A DNA stretch of 64,000 nt from Streptomyces thinghirensis. GTDB lineage: Bacteria > Actinomycetota > Actinomycetia > Streptomycetales > Streptomycetaceae. The notes beneath the pieces were generated by a model that was not told the DNA's origin, did not search any database, and was given only the letters and a program-made list of their open reading frames with translations. Positions 49,583 through 59,301 of this stretch are shown here, in pieces. The first letter of the stretch is position 1. Each line of letters opens with the position of its first letter. The stretch covers positions 62,001 to 126,000 of the forward strand of contig JAKFGP010000025.1 of the NCBI GenBank assembly GCA_021502835.1, read 5' to 3'. A program made the position numbers and the translations under genes.

Positions 49583-52500
49583 CCCTCGGTCACCCGGTCG
49601 CCGTGGGCCTGCGCGAAGGCCGCCATCGCCTCCTTCACGTCCGTCAGCGGGCGCAGCCGGTAGCTGTAGGAGGTAGTCCCGGTCGGCGAAGAGCTTGAAC
49701 TCGTCGTGCGTGTGCGCGCCCCAGCTGTTGTCGCCGCCGACGCCCATCTGGCGGTGGCTCAGCCGGAGGACGACGGCGTCCCGCGGCGTGAGCTGGTAGT
49801 CGTGCCGCACCCCCGGCCGACAGGTCCTCCGGCGTGAAGTGGGAGGCGTTGGCCTCCAGCAGGGGCTCCCCCGAGGCGAGCAGGCCCATCCCGTCGCCGT
49901 CGGTGAGGGCGATCCACCGGACGTCGGTCTTGTTGCCGTTCTCCTGCGGGCGGATGTACGGCGTCCACTGCTCGGCGACGGTCCCGGAGTACAGGCCGAC
50001 GTCGGTGCCGGTGTTGCGGTCCCAGTGGTTCTCCTCGGGGCCGCGACCGTAGTAGTGCAGGCGGTCCAGGCCGCGCGGCAGGAACAGCATCGTGCCGACC
50101 TCGGGGATGTACGGCAGGTTCGCGGCCCCCGGGTGCAGGGTGTTGTCGACCTTGACCTCGCCGTTGCCGAACACGGTGTACGTGGTGGTGTACGCCGACT
50201 CCACGGTGGTGGGCAGGGTGCCGCTGACCTTGATCTCGACGGCCCGGTCGCCCAGGTCCCGCACGGCGACGTCCGTGACCTTCCGCCGGGCGCCCGCGTC
50301 GCGCCAGGTCTGGTTGCGGGTGTGCTGGCCGTTGCCGTGGTCGTTGTCGGTGGGCGCGCGCCAGAAGTTGGGCACCGGCCCGGAGGTGATCAGCCGCCTG
50401 CCCTTCGCCTCGTACGAGGTGATGGTGCCGGCGCGCTTGTCGACGGTGACCGAGAAGCCCCGGCCGTCGACCGTGACCTCGTCGTCGCCGTCCCGGTGGC
50501 GCAGGGACGGCACCCGCCCCAGCGGCACGGGGGCCACCGCGCGGACGTCCGCGTCGAGGGCGAGCTGCGCCCGGGCGACCTCGAAACCCGCCTTCGCCCA
50601 GGGGGTGGCCTCCTTGGTGGTGAAGGACAGCTGGAGGAAGTACTCCGTGCCCGGTGCCGGATCGCTCGGCAGCCGCACGGGCACGGTGATGTCCTTCCTG
50701 GACATCGGCTCCACGTCCAGCTGGCGGCGGTCGAGCCGTCCGCGCCGCACCGTTTCGCCGTCGGCGACCAGTTCCCAGCGGCCGTCGAACTCGCGGAGGT
50801 TGGTGAACAGGTACTCGTTGACGAGCGTGACCGCGCCCCCGCCGCCGGACCGCTGCTCGACGCCGACCGCCTGGTAGACCCGCTTGACCTCGGCGGCCTT
50901 GCCGGTGTGGCCGCGGTCGGCGAGGACGATGCCGTCGGCGACGAAGCAGCCGTCGTTGGGGTTGTCGCCCCAGTCGCCGCCGTACGCGAAGAAGGTCTTC
51001 TCCTTCGGCCGCTCCCTGTCGACCCCGACGGTCTCCGCGTCGAACCAGAAGCGCACTCCGTCGTCGCCGGGGCGCGGTCGCCCCCGGCCAGTTCGGCGGC
51101 GCCGAGGGCGCGAGGCGTAGACGCGAGCGCGGCGGATCGTGCCGCTGAACTCGCGGGTCTGGTTGTCGGCGTCGGTGGCCAGGGCCAGGGAGGCCGTGTT
51201 GTTGGTGGGCCGCCGGTCGGTGGTGCGGACCGCCCGGCGCTCGCCGTCGACGTACAGGGTGAGGGTGCCGGCCTCCGCGTCGAAGACGCCCGCGATGTGG
51301 TGCTCGCGGCCGGTCCAGTCCTCCGGCACCGTCCAGGTGGCGGTGATCCACTGACCGCCGGAGTGGATGAAGAACTCCAGCGTGCGGTTGTTCTGCTTCA
51401 GCGCGTACTGGGTGTCGCCCTTGGCGAGGATCGGCTGGTGGTAGCCGGTCACGTCCGGGGTGACCCAGGCCTCCAGGGTCAGCGAGCCGGTGGGGTCCAG
51501 GCCCTCGTCGCGGGCGAAGACCGTGCCGCCGGACAGGCCCTTGCCGCGCTCGAAGGTGCCGGAGGCGGCGAGGATCTCACCGCGCAGCCCGGCGGGCCCC
51601 TCCTCGGTCAGCAGCGTGCGACGCGGCACCGGCCAGGTCAGCGACTGGTCGACGAAGTCCCAGATCCAGCCGCCCTGGAGCACGTCGTACGAGCGGATGA
51701 TGTCCCAGTACTTCTTGAAGTTGCCGTTGGAGTTCCCCCATCGCGTGGGAGTACTCGATCATCACGTACGGCCGGGTGTCCGAGGTGTCCTTCGCCCGCT
51801 GCTCGACGCGCTGCGGGGTGTCGTACATCTCGGAGCGGATGTCGCTGATGCCCGGCCGGTCGTCGCCCTCGTACTGGATGACGCGGGTGGGGGTCGTAGG
51901 AGCGGATCCAGTCGTGCATGGCGGTGAAGGTGCTGCCGCCGCCCGCCTCGTTGCCGAGCGACCAGATGACGACCGAGGCGTGGTTCTTGTCGCGGTGCAC
52001 CATGTTCTGGGCGCGGACCACGCAGGCCTCGGTCCAGTCGGGGTGGTCGCCGGGATACTTCCTCGCGGATGCCGTGGGTCTCCAGGTTGGTCTCGTCGAC
52101 GAGGTAGAGGCCGTACTCGTCGGCGAGTTCGTACCACAGCGGGTTGTTCGGGTAGTGCGAGGTGCGGACGCTGTTCATGTTCATCCGCTTGATGATCTCG
52201 ATGTCCTCGACCAGGTCGTCGCGGGTGAGGGCCGTGCCCCGGTCCGGGTGCATCTCATGGCGGTTGGTGCCCCGGAAGGAGACGGGCCTGCCGTTGATGC
52301 GCATCAGCCCGTCCTTGAGCGCGAACTCCCGGAAGCCGACCCGGTGGGACAGGGTCTCGACCACCTTGCCCGCCGGGTCCCGCAGGCGCAGTACGGCCGT
52401 GTAGAGGTCCGGGTGCTCGGCCGACCACAGCCTGGGCCTCGGTACGGCCTTCGTGGCCCGTACGGTGACGTCCTGGCCGGCGCCGACCGTGCCGAGGTCG

Positions 52501-53508
52501 GCGGACTGGTTCAGCGGGCGGGACCAGACCGCGTGGCCGCGCGCGTCGTACAGCTGGGTCTCGACGGTGTACTTGCCCGCGTCACCGCCGTCGCCGTACG
52601 CCCGCACGCTCGCGGTGACGGCCAGCTCGGCGTCCGTGTACGTGTCGTTCAGCGGGGTGTCCAGCTTGAAGTCGCGCAGGTGCACGGCCGGCGTGGAGTA
52701 CAGGTAGACCGAGCGGAAGATGCCGCTCAGCCGGATCATGTCCTGGTCCTCCAGCCAGTCCCCGTCGGGTAGCGGTACACCTCCACGGCGATCTGGTTGG
52801 TGCCGGGCTTCAGGTGGTCGGTGATGTCGTACTCGGACGGGGTGAAGGAGTCCTCGTCGTAGCCGACCAGTTCGCCGTTGATCCACACGTAGTGCGCGGA
52901 CTTGACGCCCTCGAAGTGCAGGAAGGTGCGGCGGCCCGTCCAGTCGCGCGGGACGGTGAAGGTGCGCCGGTACTGGCCGACCGGGTTGTAGCGGGTCGGC
53001 GCGGTGGGTGGCTGCGGGTCCTCGCCGCGGCCGTTGGGGCCCCAGTAGGGGTAGGTGATGTTCAGGTAGATCGGGTAGTCGTGGCCGTGCAGCTGCCACA
53101 CGGACGGCACCGGGATGGTCCCCCAGTCGCCGTCGTCGGTGTCGGTGCGGTGGAAGTCGGCGTCCCGGTCCTCGGGGCGGTCGGCGTAGGCGAACTTCCA
53201 GGTGCCGTCGAGGCTCTGCCGGTAGGGCGAGCGGGTGCGGTCGCCGGCGAGGGCCGCTCACGTCGGCGTACGGCATGAGCGTGGTGTGCGGGGGCTCGGT
53301 GCCGAGCCGGAAGACACCGAAGTCGTTCCACTCCGGGGGCTCGTCGGCCGCCGCCCGCCGGCCTGCCGCGTGCGCCGCGACGGGCGAGGCGGACAGGGCG
53401 AGGGCGCCGAGGACGGCGGCGCTCCCCCTCCAGGAGACGGCGGCGGCTGACGACCGGGCGGGACGGGCGGGCCGGGGATCCGGCGGGTGACACGGGCGAG
53501 TGCGGCAT
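49579..53508 (-). CDS. Tat-exported GH2 beta-galactosidase with inserted LamG domain
   Basis: About 1300 aa. ATG 53508 gives MPHSPVSPAGSPARPSRPVV and a twin-arginine signal SRRRLLEG with a hydrophobic Ala-rich core. Domain 1 (jelly roll): GTWKFAYADRPEDRDADFHR, IPVPSVWQLHGHDYPIYLNI. TIM barrel: SFRGTNRHEMHPDRGTALTR, NMNSVRTSHYPNNPLWYELA, the acid/base in VVIWSLGNEAGGGSTFTAMH and the nucleophile in PYVMIEYSHAMGN. A LamG/concanavalin-like domain of about 170 aa follows (LTLEAWVTPDVTGYHQPILA, HHIAGVFDAEAGTLTLYVDG), then the C-terminal beta-gal domains (NFWRAPTDNDHGNGQHTRNQ, LHYYGRGPEENHWDRNTGTD, LSHRQMGVGGDNSWGAHTHD). Few frameshifts over 50-52 kb; several near 53.3, 52.05, 51.75, 51.1 and 49.7 kb. 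Secreted hydrolysis of beta-galactosides. Confidence 0.93.
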
Positions 53509-53561
53509 GACCGTGGCCTTCCGTGGGCTTCGGGGGCGGCTCAACGCACGGTGCTGTGAGA

Positions 53562-53650
53562 GCAGTTGAGGTGGGGGTGGATCGCAACTGCCGGTGACGT
53601 GGCGACTACTGAGTCAGGCACACCCTAGAACCCGAACACAACCGAATCAA
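53562..53650 (-). promoter_or_regulatory. Beta-galactosidase promoter and downstream inverted repeat
   Basis: On the minus strand TTGATT (53650-53645) and TAGGGT (53627-53622) are separated by 17 bp, a good match to the vegetative promoter. Downstream of the expected start point, GCAGTTG (53562-53568) and CAACTGC (53585-53591) form a 7-bp inverted repeat with a 16-bp spacer, a candidate repressor site in the untranslated leader of about 100 nt. Confidence 0.7.
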
Positions 53651-53687
53651 TTACCCCGTCGGACTTTGTTGGTTCCTGATGGAGGTC

Positions 53688-54013
53688 TCAGGCGTCCTGG
53701 ACTCCCGGCACGCCCGCCTCGATGACGAACGACTGTCGGTGCGGACCGGGACGCCGGGCCGGGTGACGTAGTCGACCACGCGGTAGTCGGCGGTGTACCG
53801 GTCCCTGGACGCCGAGCGGCGGACGTAGCCTCGGCGGCTGCTGTAGTACTTGGTGTGCGGGTTCTCGTCCCAGTACACCTGGCCGGGGTCGTGGGTGGCC
53901 GAACCGTCGCCGCCCGAGGTGATCGACGTGGTGACGAACTCGCTGCCCAGCAGCCGCGTCTCGGGCCGCTCGAAGTCGCGGCGCAGGTCGGCGAGGGCGT
54001 GGTCGGGAGCGCG
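53688..54013 (-). pseudogene. C-terminal remnant of a PhoD-type alkaline phosphatase
   Basis: About 108 residues matching only the last fifth of PhoD enzymes: DHALADLRRDFERPETRLLG, SEFVTTSITSGGDGSATHDP, VYWDENPHTKYYSSRRGYVR, RYTADYRVVDYVTRPGVPV and, after one frameshift near 53735, SFVIEAGVPGVQDA before TGA 53688. Full PhoD proteins have about 520-560 aa with a Tat signal and metal site; none of that is present, and the fragment begins directly after the nikE stop in a frame closed by TGA. So it is a truncated copy left by a deletion or rearrangement, not merely a frameshifted gene. Confidence 0.7.
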
Positions 54014-54014
54014 G

Positions 54015-54677
54015 TCAGGGGCGCGTCAGCGTGGCCCATTCGACGGTGCGGTCGCACCAGCGGTCGAGCAGGACGCGGTCGTGGCCGACGGCCAGCAACC
54101 CCGCGCCGGTGGCGGCTCGGTACTCCTCCACCACGCGGACCAGGGCGGCGGTGGTCGAGGCGTCGAGCATCGCCGTCATCTCGTCGCACACCAGCCAGCG
54201 CGGGCGCAGCACGAGGGCGCGGGCCAGGCAGGCGCGCTGCAACTGGCCGTCACTGACCTCGTGCGGGCGCCTGCTCAGCAGGTCGGTGGTCAGCCCGACG
54301 GTGGCGGCCAGTTCGGCGACCCGGTCGGCGATGCCCTCGCGCAGGCCGGTGGCGCGCAGCGGTTCGGCGATCAGGTCGGTGAGTGCCAGCCGGGGGGTCC
54401 GGCGGAGAGCCGGGCCTGCTGGAAGACGACGCCGAAGGCGGCGGCGCTGCTCGCGCGGGGCGCGGTGGCGCCAGCGCCGTACGGGCGTGCCGTCGACCAC
54501 CAGGGTGCCTGCGTCGGGGTGGTGCAGCAGGGCCGCGACGCGCGCGAGGGTGGACTTGCCGCAGCCGCTCGGGCCGAGCAGCCCGACGGCCTCGCCCGGC
54601 GTGATCGACAGGGATATGTCCCGGATGACGGGCGCGTTCCCGGCGTATCCGGCGGTGATGTCGCTCAGTTCAAGCAC
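54015..54677 (-). CDS. nikE: Nickel ABC importer ATPase NikE
   Basis: About 220 aa. GTG 54677 gives MLELSDITAGYAGNAPVIRD, the Walker A is LLGPSGCGKSTLARVAALLH; after a frameshift near 54450, DLIAEPLRATGLREGIADRV, the ABC signature reads HEVSDGQLQRACLARALVLR (VSDGQ instead of LSGGQ), and Walker B is WLVCDEMTAMLDASTTAALV, with the switch His in LAVGHDRVLL. It lacks the C-terminal oligopeptide extension, as NikE does. The start overlaps the end of nikD by about 12 bp. Last gene of the importer operon. Confidence 0.85.
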   Translation of the reverse strand: MLELSDITAGYAGNAPVIRDISLSITPGEAVGLLGPSGCGKSTLARVAALLHHPDAGTLVVDGTPVRRWRHRAPREQRRRLRRRLPAGPALRRTPRLALTDLIAEPLRATGLREGIADRVAELAATVGLTTDLLSRRPHEVSDGQLQRACLARALVLRPRWLVCDEMTAMLDASTTAALVRVVEEYRAATGAGLLAVGHDRVLLDRWCDRTVEWATLTRP

Positions 54678-55661
54678 GGTCGGCGGCCTCCGTGAGCGCT
54701 GCGTGCGGGGTGGTGGCAGGCGACCGTGCCGGTCAGCGGCGGCAGCGTGGCGCAGGCGTCGGTCGCCCGCTCGCAGCGGGCGGCGGAGCGCGCAGCCGCC
54801 GGGGAGGGCGCCGAGTTCGGGCGGCAGGCCGGGGATGGGGGTGAAGGCGCGGTCGGGCGGGGCGTCGAGCAGGCCCCGGCTGTAGGGGTGGCGGGGGGCC
54901 GGGGGTGCCGAAGAACTCACGGGCGTCGGCGAGTTCGACGATGCGGCCGGCGTACATCACGGCGATCCGGTCGGCGACGCGCTCGGCGGCGGCCAGGTCG
55001 TGGGTGATCATCAGCAGGGCCCGGCTCTCGTCACCGGTCCTGTTGTCGACATGTCGCCTCAGCTCGTCGACGGTGCGGTCCACCAGGTCCCGGTCGAGTC
55101 CGGTGGTCGGTTCGTCGGCGAGCAGCAGTGGGGCGTCACCGACCAGGGCGAGGGCGGTGGCGGCGCGCTGGGCGAGACCGCCGGAGAGCTCGTGCGGGTG
55201 GTGGTCGAGGTGGTCCACCGGGAACGCGGCGCGCTCGGCGGCGGCTTCCCGCGGCCTCGCGCAGGGCCCCACGGCCGCCCGGACCGCGGTGTGTGCCGCG
55301 ACCGTCTCCTCCAACTGGGAGCGGACGGTGCGGACCGGGGTGAGGTGAGCGGCCGGACTCTGCGGGACGAGGCCATCAGCCTGCCGCGCACGGTGCGGGC
55401 GAAGGTCCGCTCGTCGGCGGCGAGCAGGTCCAGCTCGCCGAGCAGCGCGCTGCCCGCGGTCCGCGCGTTGCCGGGCAGCAGTCCGAGCAGGGCGGAGGCG
55501 AGGACCGACTTGCCGCAGCCGCTCTCGCCGATCAGGGCCAGGCACTCGCCGGCCGCCACGTCGAAGTGGGCGTCGGTGACGGCGGCGACACGGCGCCCGC
55601 CCGGCATCAGGAAGCGCACCGACAGACCGCGTACCGACAGCACGGGGGCTCGCTCGGTCAC
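54665..55661 (-). CDS. nikD: Nickel ABC importer ATPase NikD
   Basis: About 330 aa. GTG 55661 (GTGA with the nikC stop) gives MTERAPVLSVRGLSVRFL. Walker A: LIGESGCGKSVLASALLGLL; Q-loop region VPQSPAAHLTPVRTVRSQLE; signature HHPHELSGGLAQRAATALAL; Walker B PLLLADEPTTGLDRDLVD; switch LLMITHDLAAAERVADRIAV. The C-terminal oligopeptide/dipeptide transporter extension is present (HPYSRGLLDAPPDRAFTPIP, GGCA, then a cysteine-containing RCERATDAC-like stretch), as in DppD/NikD/OppD. Frameshifts near 55365, 55245, 54895 and 54790. Confidence 0.87.
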
Positions 55662-56561
55662 AGCATCAGCTCCGATCGGCGGCGGGGGTTGATCCGCCTC
55701 GCCAGGCACCCGCGAGACCGGCGACGGCGAGGGTGGGGACGATGAGGAACAGGCCGGGGAAGAGGGTCGGCCACCACTGCCCGGCGAGCAGCGATCCCCC
55801 GCGCCTCCTGGATCAGGGTTGCCGAGACTCGCGGTGTGGGTGGGCAGCCCGAGCCCGAGGAAGGACAGCGCCGACTCGTGCCACATGGCGTGCGGCACCA
55901 TCAGTACGGCGGCCAGCGCGGCCTGGGGCAGCACGCCCGGCAGCAGATGCCGCACGGCCACCTGCCACCGGGACGCGCCGCCGGAGACGGCCGCGTCGAT
56001 GTAGGGGCGCGAGCGCAGCGACAGCACCTCGGCGCGGACGATGCGCGCGGTGGACAGCCAGTGGGTGAGCGCCACGGAGATCACCACCGGCCAGACGCCC
56101 GGCCGGAACATCGCGACGATGAAGATGCCCAGCAACAGGTGGGGGACGGAGGCGATGGTGTCGACGACCCGCATGACGGCCCGGTCGACCCAGCCGCCCA
56201 GCGCTCCGGCGGTGGCGCCCACGGCGGTGCCGACCACGGTGGCCGTGAGCGCCGCCGCCACCCCGACGAGCAGGGAGACGCGCAGGCCGTACACGCAGCG
56301 CAGCAGCAGGTCGCGGCCGACGTCGTCGGTACCGAGGGGTGTTCCCAGCTGGGCGGTCGCAGCTTGGCGGCCAGGTCGACGGCCTGCTGGTCGAGCTGGA
56401 CCAGCGGCGGCACGAGCAGCACGGCGAGGACGGTCACGGTCAGCAGCGCCCGGGAGGTGCGCAGGCGCAGGGTGCGGGTGGAGCGGCGGTCCGTGCCGTG
56501 GGACCGCCACACGGTGAGGCCGTTCCGCCTTCTCGGCTGTGATCTCAGCCATGGGACTCAC
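55658..56561 (-). CDS. nikC: Nickel ABC importer permease NikC
   Basis: About 300 aa DppC-like permease. GTG 56561 overlaps the nikB stop (GTGA); ATG 56552 is an in-frame alternative. After an early frameshift comes one helix (ALLTVTVLAVLLVPPLVQLD), then GTPLGTDDVGRDLLLRCVYG, LRVSLLVGVAAALTATVVGT, HLLLGIFIVAMFRPGVWPVV and the EAA loop YIDAAVSGGASRWQVAVRHL followed by LLPGVLPQAALAAVLMVPHA and SALSFLGLGLPTHTASLGN. The terminal helix is recovered across frameshifts near 55800-55700. The stop TGA overlaps the nikD start. Confidence 0.87.
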
Positions 56562-57527
56562 ATTTCACTGAGTTTCACCCTCGGGTCGAACAGTCCGTAG
56601 AGCAGGTCGGCGAGCAGGTTGCCGGCGAGTACGGCGGCGGTGGCGAGGGTGGTCAGGGCGGCCAGCAGCGGGAAGTCGACGGCGGTGGCCGCCTCGACGG
56701 TGGCCGCGGCGATGCCCGGCCAGCTGGAAGACGCTCTCCACCAGCAGGGCGCCGGTGATGAGTTCGGGAACGCGGGAGCCGATCAGCGTGAGCACCGGCA
56801 GCAGCCCCGAGCGCAGGGCGTGCCCGAACAGGACGGTGCCCTCCCCGATGCCGCGGGCCCGTGCGCCGCGCACCGGGTCCTCGGCGAGGGCGTCGCCGAC
56901 GCCCTGGCGCACGTAGAGGGTGAACCAGGGCAGCTGGGAGACGGCGAGCACGCCGGCGGGCAGCACGATGTGGCTCGCGACCTGTCCGAGGGTGACCTGT
57001 TCGCTGGCGGTGTCCGTCAGGCCGCCGGCCGGCAGGACGTCCCACTGGAGGGCGAACAGCCACACGGCGAGCAGCGCGATCCAGAAGACCGGCGCCGCCT
57101 CCAGGGTGTAGGCGAGCGAGGTGACGGCCCGGTCGACATCGATCCGGGACGGCGGGCGGCCAGCACACCGAGGAGCGTGCCGACCAGGGACGGCCACGGC
57201 GAAGGCGACGGCGCACAGCAGCGCGGACCACACGAGGCGTTCCCGATGACCTGCGCCACCGGCTGGCGCATCACCCCGGATTGGCCGAGGTCGCCGGTGA
57301 GCGCCGAGGCCAGCCAGTTCCACCAGCGGACGACGAAGGACTGGTCCACGCCGAGGTTGTCCCGCAGCCGGTCCAGGGTCTCCTGGTCGGCGCCGAGCGC
57401 GGCGGTGCCGGCGTAGGCCTTGACGGGGGTCGAACGGGGAGGCGGCGGCGATGGCGAACACGCCGAAGGTGACGACGAGGACGACGGGGACGGCGAACAG
57501 CGCCCGCCGTCCCACCAGGCGTGCCAT
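56558..57527 (-). CDS. nikB: Nickel ABC importer permease NikB
   Basis: About 320 aa DppB-like permease. ATG 57527 gives MARLVGRRALFAVPVVLVVT and FGVFAIAAASPFDP; after frameshifts near 57430-57190, FVVRWWNWLASALTGDLGQS, ERLVWSALLCAVAFAVAV, then SLAYTLEAAPVFWIALLAVW, LPAGVLAVSQLPWFTLYVRQ and the EAA loop VRGARARGIGEGTVLFGHAL, RSGLLPVLTLIGSRVPELIT, GALLVESVFQ and, after one near 56720, the last helix to LFDPRVKLSEM. The stop overlaps nikC. Confidence 0.87.
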
Positions 57528-57538
57528 CGCTCCCCCAG

Positions 57539-57577
57539 GGCAGCCGCCCGGGAGATCGGGTCATTTCTTCGGCTGCC
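57539..57577 (-). promoter_or_regulatory. Inverted repeat across the nikA/nikB junction
   Basis: GGCAGCC (57539-57545) and GGCTGCC (57571-57577) are complementary and span the nikA stop. Such intercistronic hairpins often stabilise binding-protein mRNA over that of the permease; this is inference. Confidence 0.4.
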
Positions 57578-59148
57578 AGTCCTCGATGTTCCACCAGGGC
57601 CCGCTGGCGAAGCCGTGCTCGTGCGGCTCCAGCTGCGTGGTCAGCCCGTCCCAGCGGTCGGCGAGGACGTAGAGGTGGTCGATGTGGGTGAGGAAGGTGT
57701 AGCCGGGGTCCTCGACCAGGCCCGCTGGATCTCGTCGTAGGAGGCCTCGCGCAGCTGGGTCCTGGCTGCGGCGGCCGGCGTCGAGTGCCTCGTCGACCGC
57801 CTTGTTGTCGTAGCCGGCCATGTTGTTGAAGCCGTCGTTGGCGAGGGAGGAGTGCAGCAGGGTGTAGAGGCCGAAGTCCGGGTCGCCGACGCTGCCGAAG
57901 CCCGCCAGGACGGCGTCGTGCTTCATCCGCGGCTCGATGACCTCCCAGGTGGCGCCCTCCACCTTCACCTCGATGCCGGCCTTCTTGGCGTCGGAGGCGT
58001 AGGCAAGCGCGTGGTCCTGGCGGTCCTTGCCGCCGGAGGGGTAGTACAGGGTGAACGAGGCGCGCTGACCGTCGCTTGGCGCGGACGCCGCCGGAGCCGG
58101 CCTTCCAGCCCGCCTCGTCCAGGATGCGCTTGGCCTTGTCGAGGTCGTGCGGGGCGCTCGATGCCGCGCGCGTACCAGGGAGTCGTCGGCGGGCAGCGGC
58201 CCGGCCGCCGGCCGGCCCGCGCCGTCGAGGATCTTGTCGACCATGGCCTGGCGGTCCACGGCGGCGTCCAGCGCCTGCCGGACGGCGCGGTCGCCGGTGA
58301 CCTTGCCCGTGGTAGGGCAGGGTGACGGCCCGGAAGTCGTAGGACCTGGCACTGGTACGTGCGCCTGCCGTCGTCCTTCTTGAAGGTCGCGGCGAGGTTG
58401 GGCGGCAGGACGGCGCCGTCGAGGTCACCGGAGCGCAGCCGGGTGCGGCGCGGACGTTGTCGTCGGCGATGATCGCCATGGTGAACGACTTCACGCGGGC
58501 TCGCCGCCCCAGTAGTGCGGGTTGGCCTTGAAGGTGAGCTTCTCGCCCTTGCTCCAGCCGGCGAGCACGTACGGGCCGGTGCCGACGGGCTCGGTGTTGA
58601 AGGCGCCGGTATTGGGGTCCTGCCCGCCCGCGATGTGCTCGGGGACGATGGGCAGCACCGTGCGGGCCGCGAAGGCCGCGTACGGGTACTTGAGGGGAAG
58701 ACGACGGTGTCGTCGCCCCTGCGCGCGGACGTCCTGGACGGCGTCCAGTTCGCTGCGGGCGGTGTTGTTGGTCTTCGCGTCGAGTACGGTGCGGTACGTG
58801 TAGACCACGTCCTGGGCCGTCAGCGGTTCGCCGTCGCTGAACTTCACGCCGTCGCGCAGGGTGTACGTATACGTCTTGCCGCCGTCGGCGACCTTCGGCA
58901 GCGCGGTCGCGAGCGCGGGCTTCAGCTTCAGGTCGGTGTCGCGGGCGAGCAGCCCGTCGAAGATCTTGGAGTTCCCGTCCTTGCCGTAGCCGAGCAGCGG
59001 GCTCAGCGTGTCCGGCTCGGAGGCCACACCGATCACGACGGACTCGGCGGCACTTGGCGTCGTCGCCGCCTCCGGGTGCCGAGCAGGCGCTCACGCCTGC
59101 GGCCAGGGCGGCCGATGCGGCGGCCGCTCGTATCCGACGGGTTCTCAT
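57561..59148 (-). CDS. nikA: Nickel-binding lipoprotein of the ABC importer, NikA
   Basis: About 525 aa extracellular solute-binding protein (SBP_bac_5). ATG 59148 gives MRTRRIRAAAASAALAAGVS followed by ACSAPGGGDD: a lipoprotein signal with VSAC lipobox. After an early frameshift: VIGVASEPDTLSPLLGYGKD, KIFDGLLARDTDLKLKPALA, TYTYTLRDGVKFSDGEPLTA, LPIVPEHIAGGQDPNTGAFN, EPVGTGPYVLAGWSKGEKLT, GDRAVRQALDAAVDRQAMVD, and the C-terminus HEHGFASGPWWNIEDWQPKK. Frameshifts near 59055, 58700, 58500-58310, 58165, 58075 and 57725-57765. Position in a five-gene binding-protein, permease, permease, ATPase, ATPase operon and a Nur-type box upstream support nickel rather than peptide uptake. As recalled, the S. 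coelicolor counterpart SCO6451-6455 is Nur-controlled nikABCDE. Confidence 0.87.
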
Positions 59149-59181
59149 GTTCCCCCCACGCTTGCTGCAAAAGAAATGCTA

Positions 59182-59198
59182 TTGCACATCAATGGCAA
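59182..59198 (-). promoter_or_regulatory. Nur (nickel uptake regulator) box upstream of nikA
   Basis: TTGCAC-ATCAA-TGGCAA (plus-strand reading) fits the 6-5-6 Nur consensus tTGCaa-N5-ttGCAA with eight of eight conserved TTGC/GCAA bases. It lies 34 bp upstream of the nikA ATG. On the minus strand TAGCAT follows directly and could be the -10, so Nur-Ni would block polymerase. Confidence 0.75.
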
Positions 59199-59248
59199 TT
59201 GAAGCGTCAAGCCGAGACGGACCGGCGGCCGGAGGAGGCGGGCACCGA

Positions 59249-59286
59249 CAGTCGGGGGGACGGACCGAGCGGTCCGCCCCCGACTG
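59249..59286. terminator. Long hairpin between the M15-like gene and the nik operon
   Basis: CAGTCGGGGG (59249-59258), a two-base bulge, CGGACC-GAGC-GGTCCG (59261-59276), then CCCCCGACTG (59277-59286). A 16-bp stem with one bulge, 16 bp past the end of the minus-strand M15-like gene. Confidence 0.85.
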
Positions 59287-59301
59287 CGTCCACCGCGGGC
59301 C

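Noticed and set aside
49839..51848. 669-aa plus-strand frame opposite the beta-galactosidase
   Set aside because: Antisense shadow of the GH2 gene, lacking any recognisable domain.
53651..54013. Independent small gene downstream of nikE
   Set aside because: The residues align only to the C-terminus of PhoD and no start codon with ribosome binding site precedes them.
54015..59148. Oligopeptide (Dpp/Opp) importer
   Set aside because: The protein families allow it, but the Nur-type box and the recalled location of nikABCDE favour nickel.
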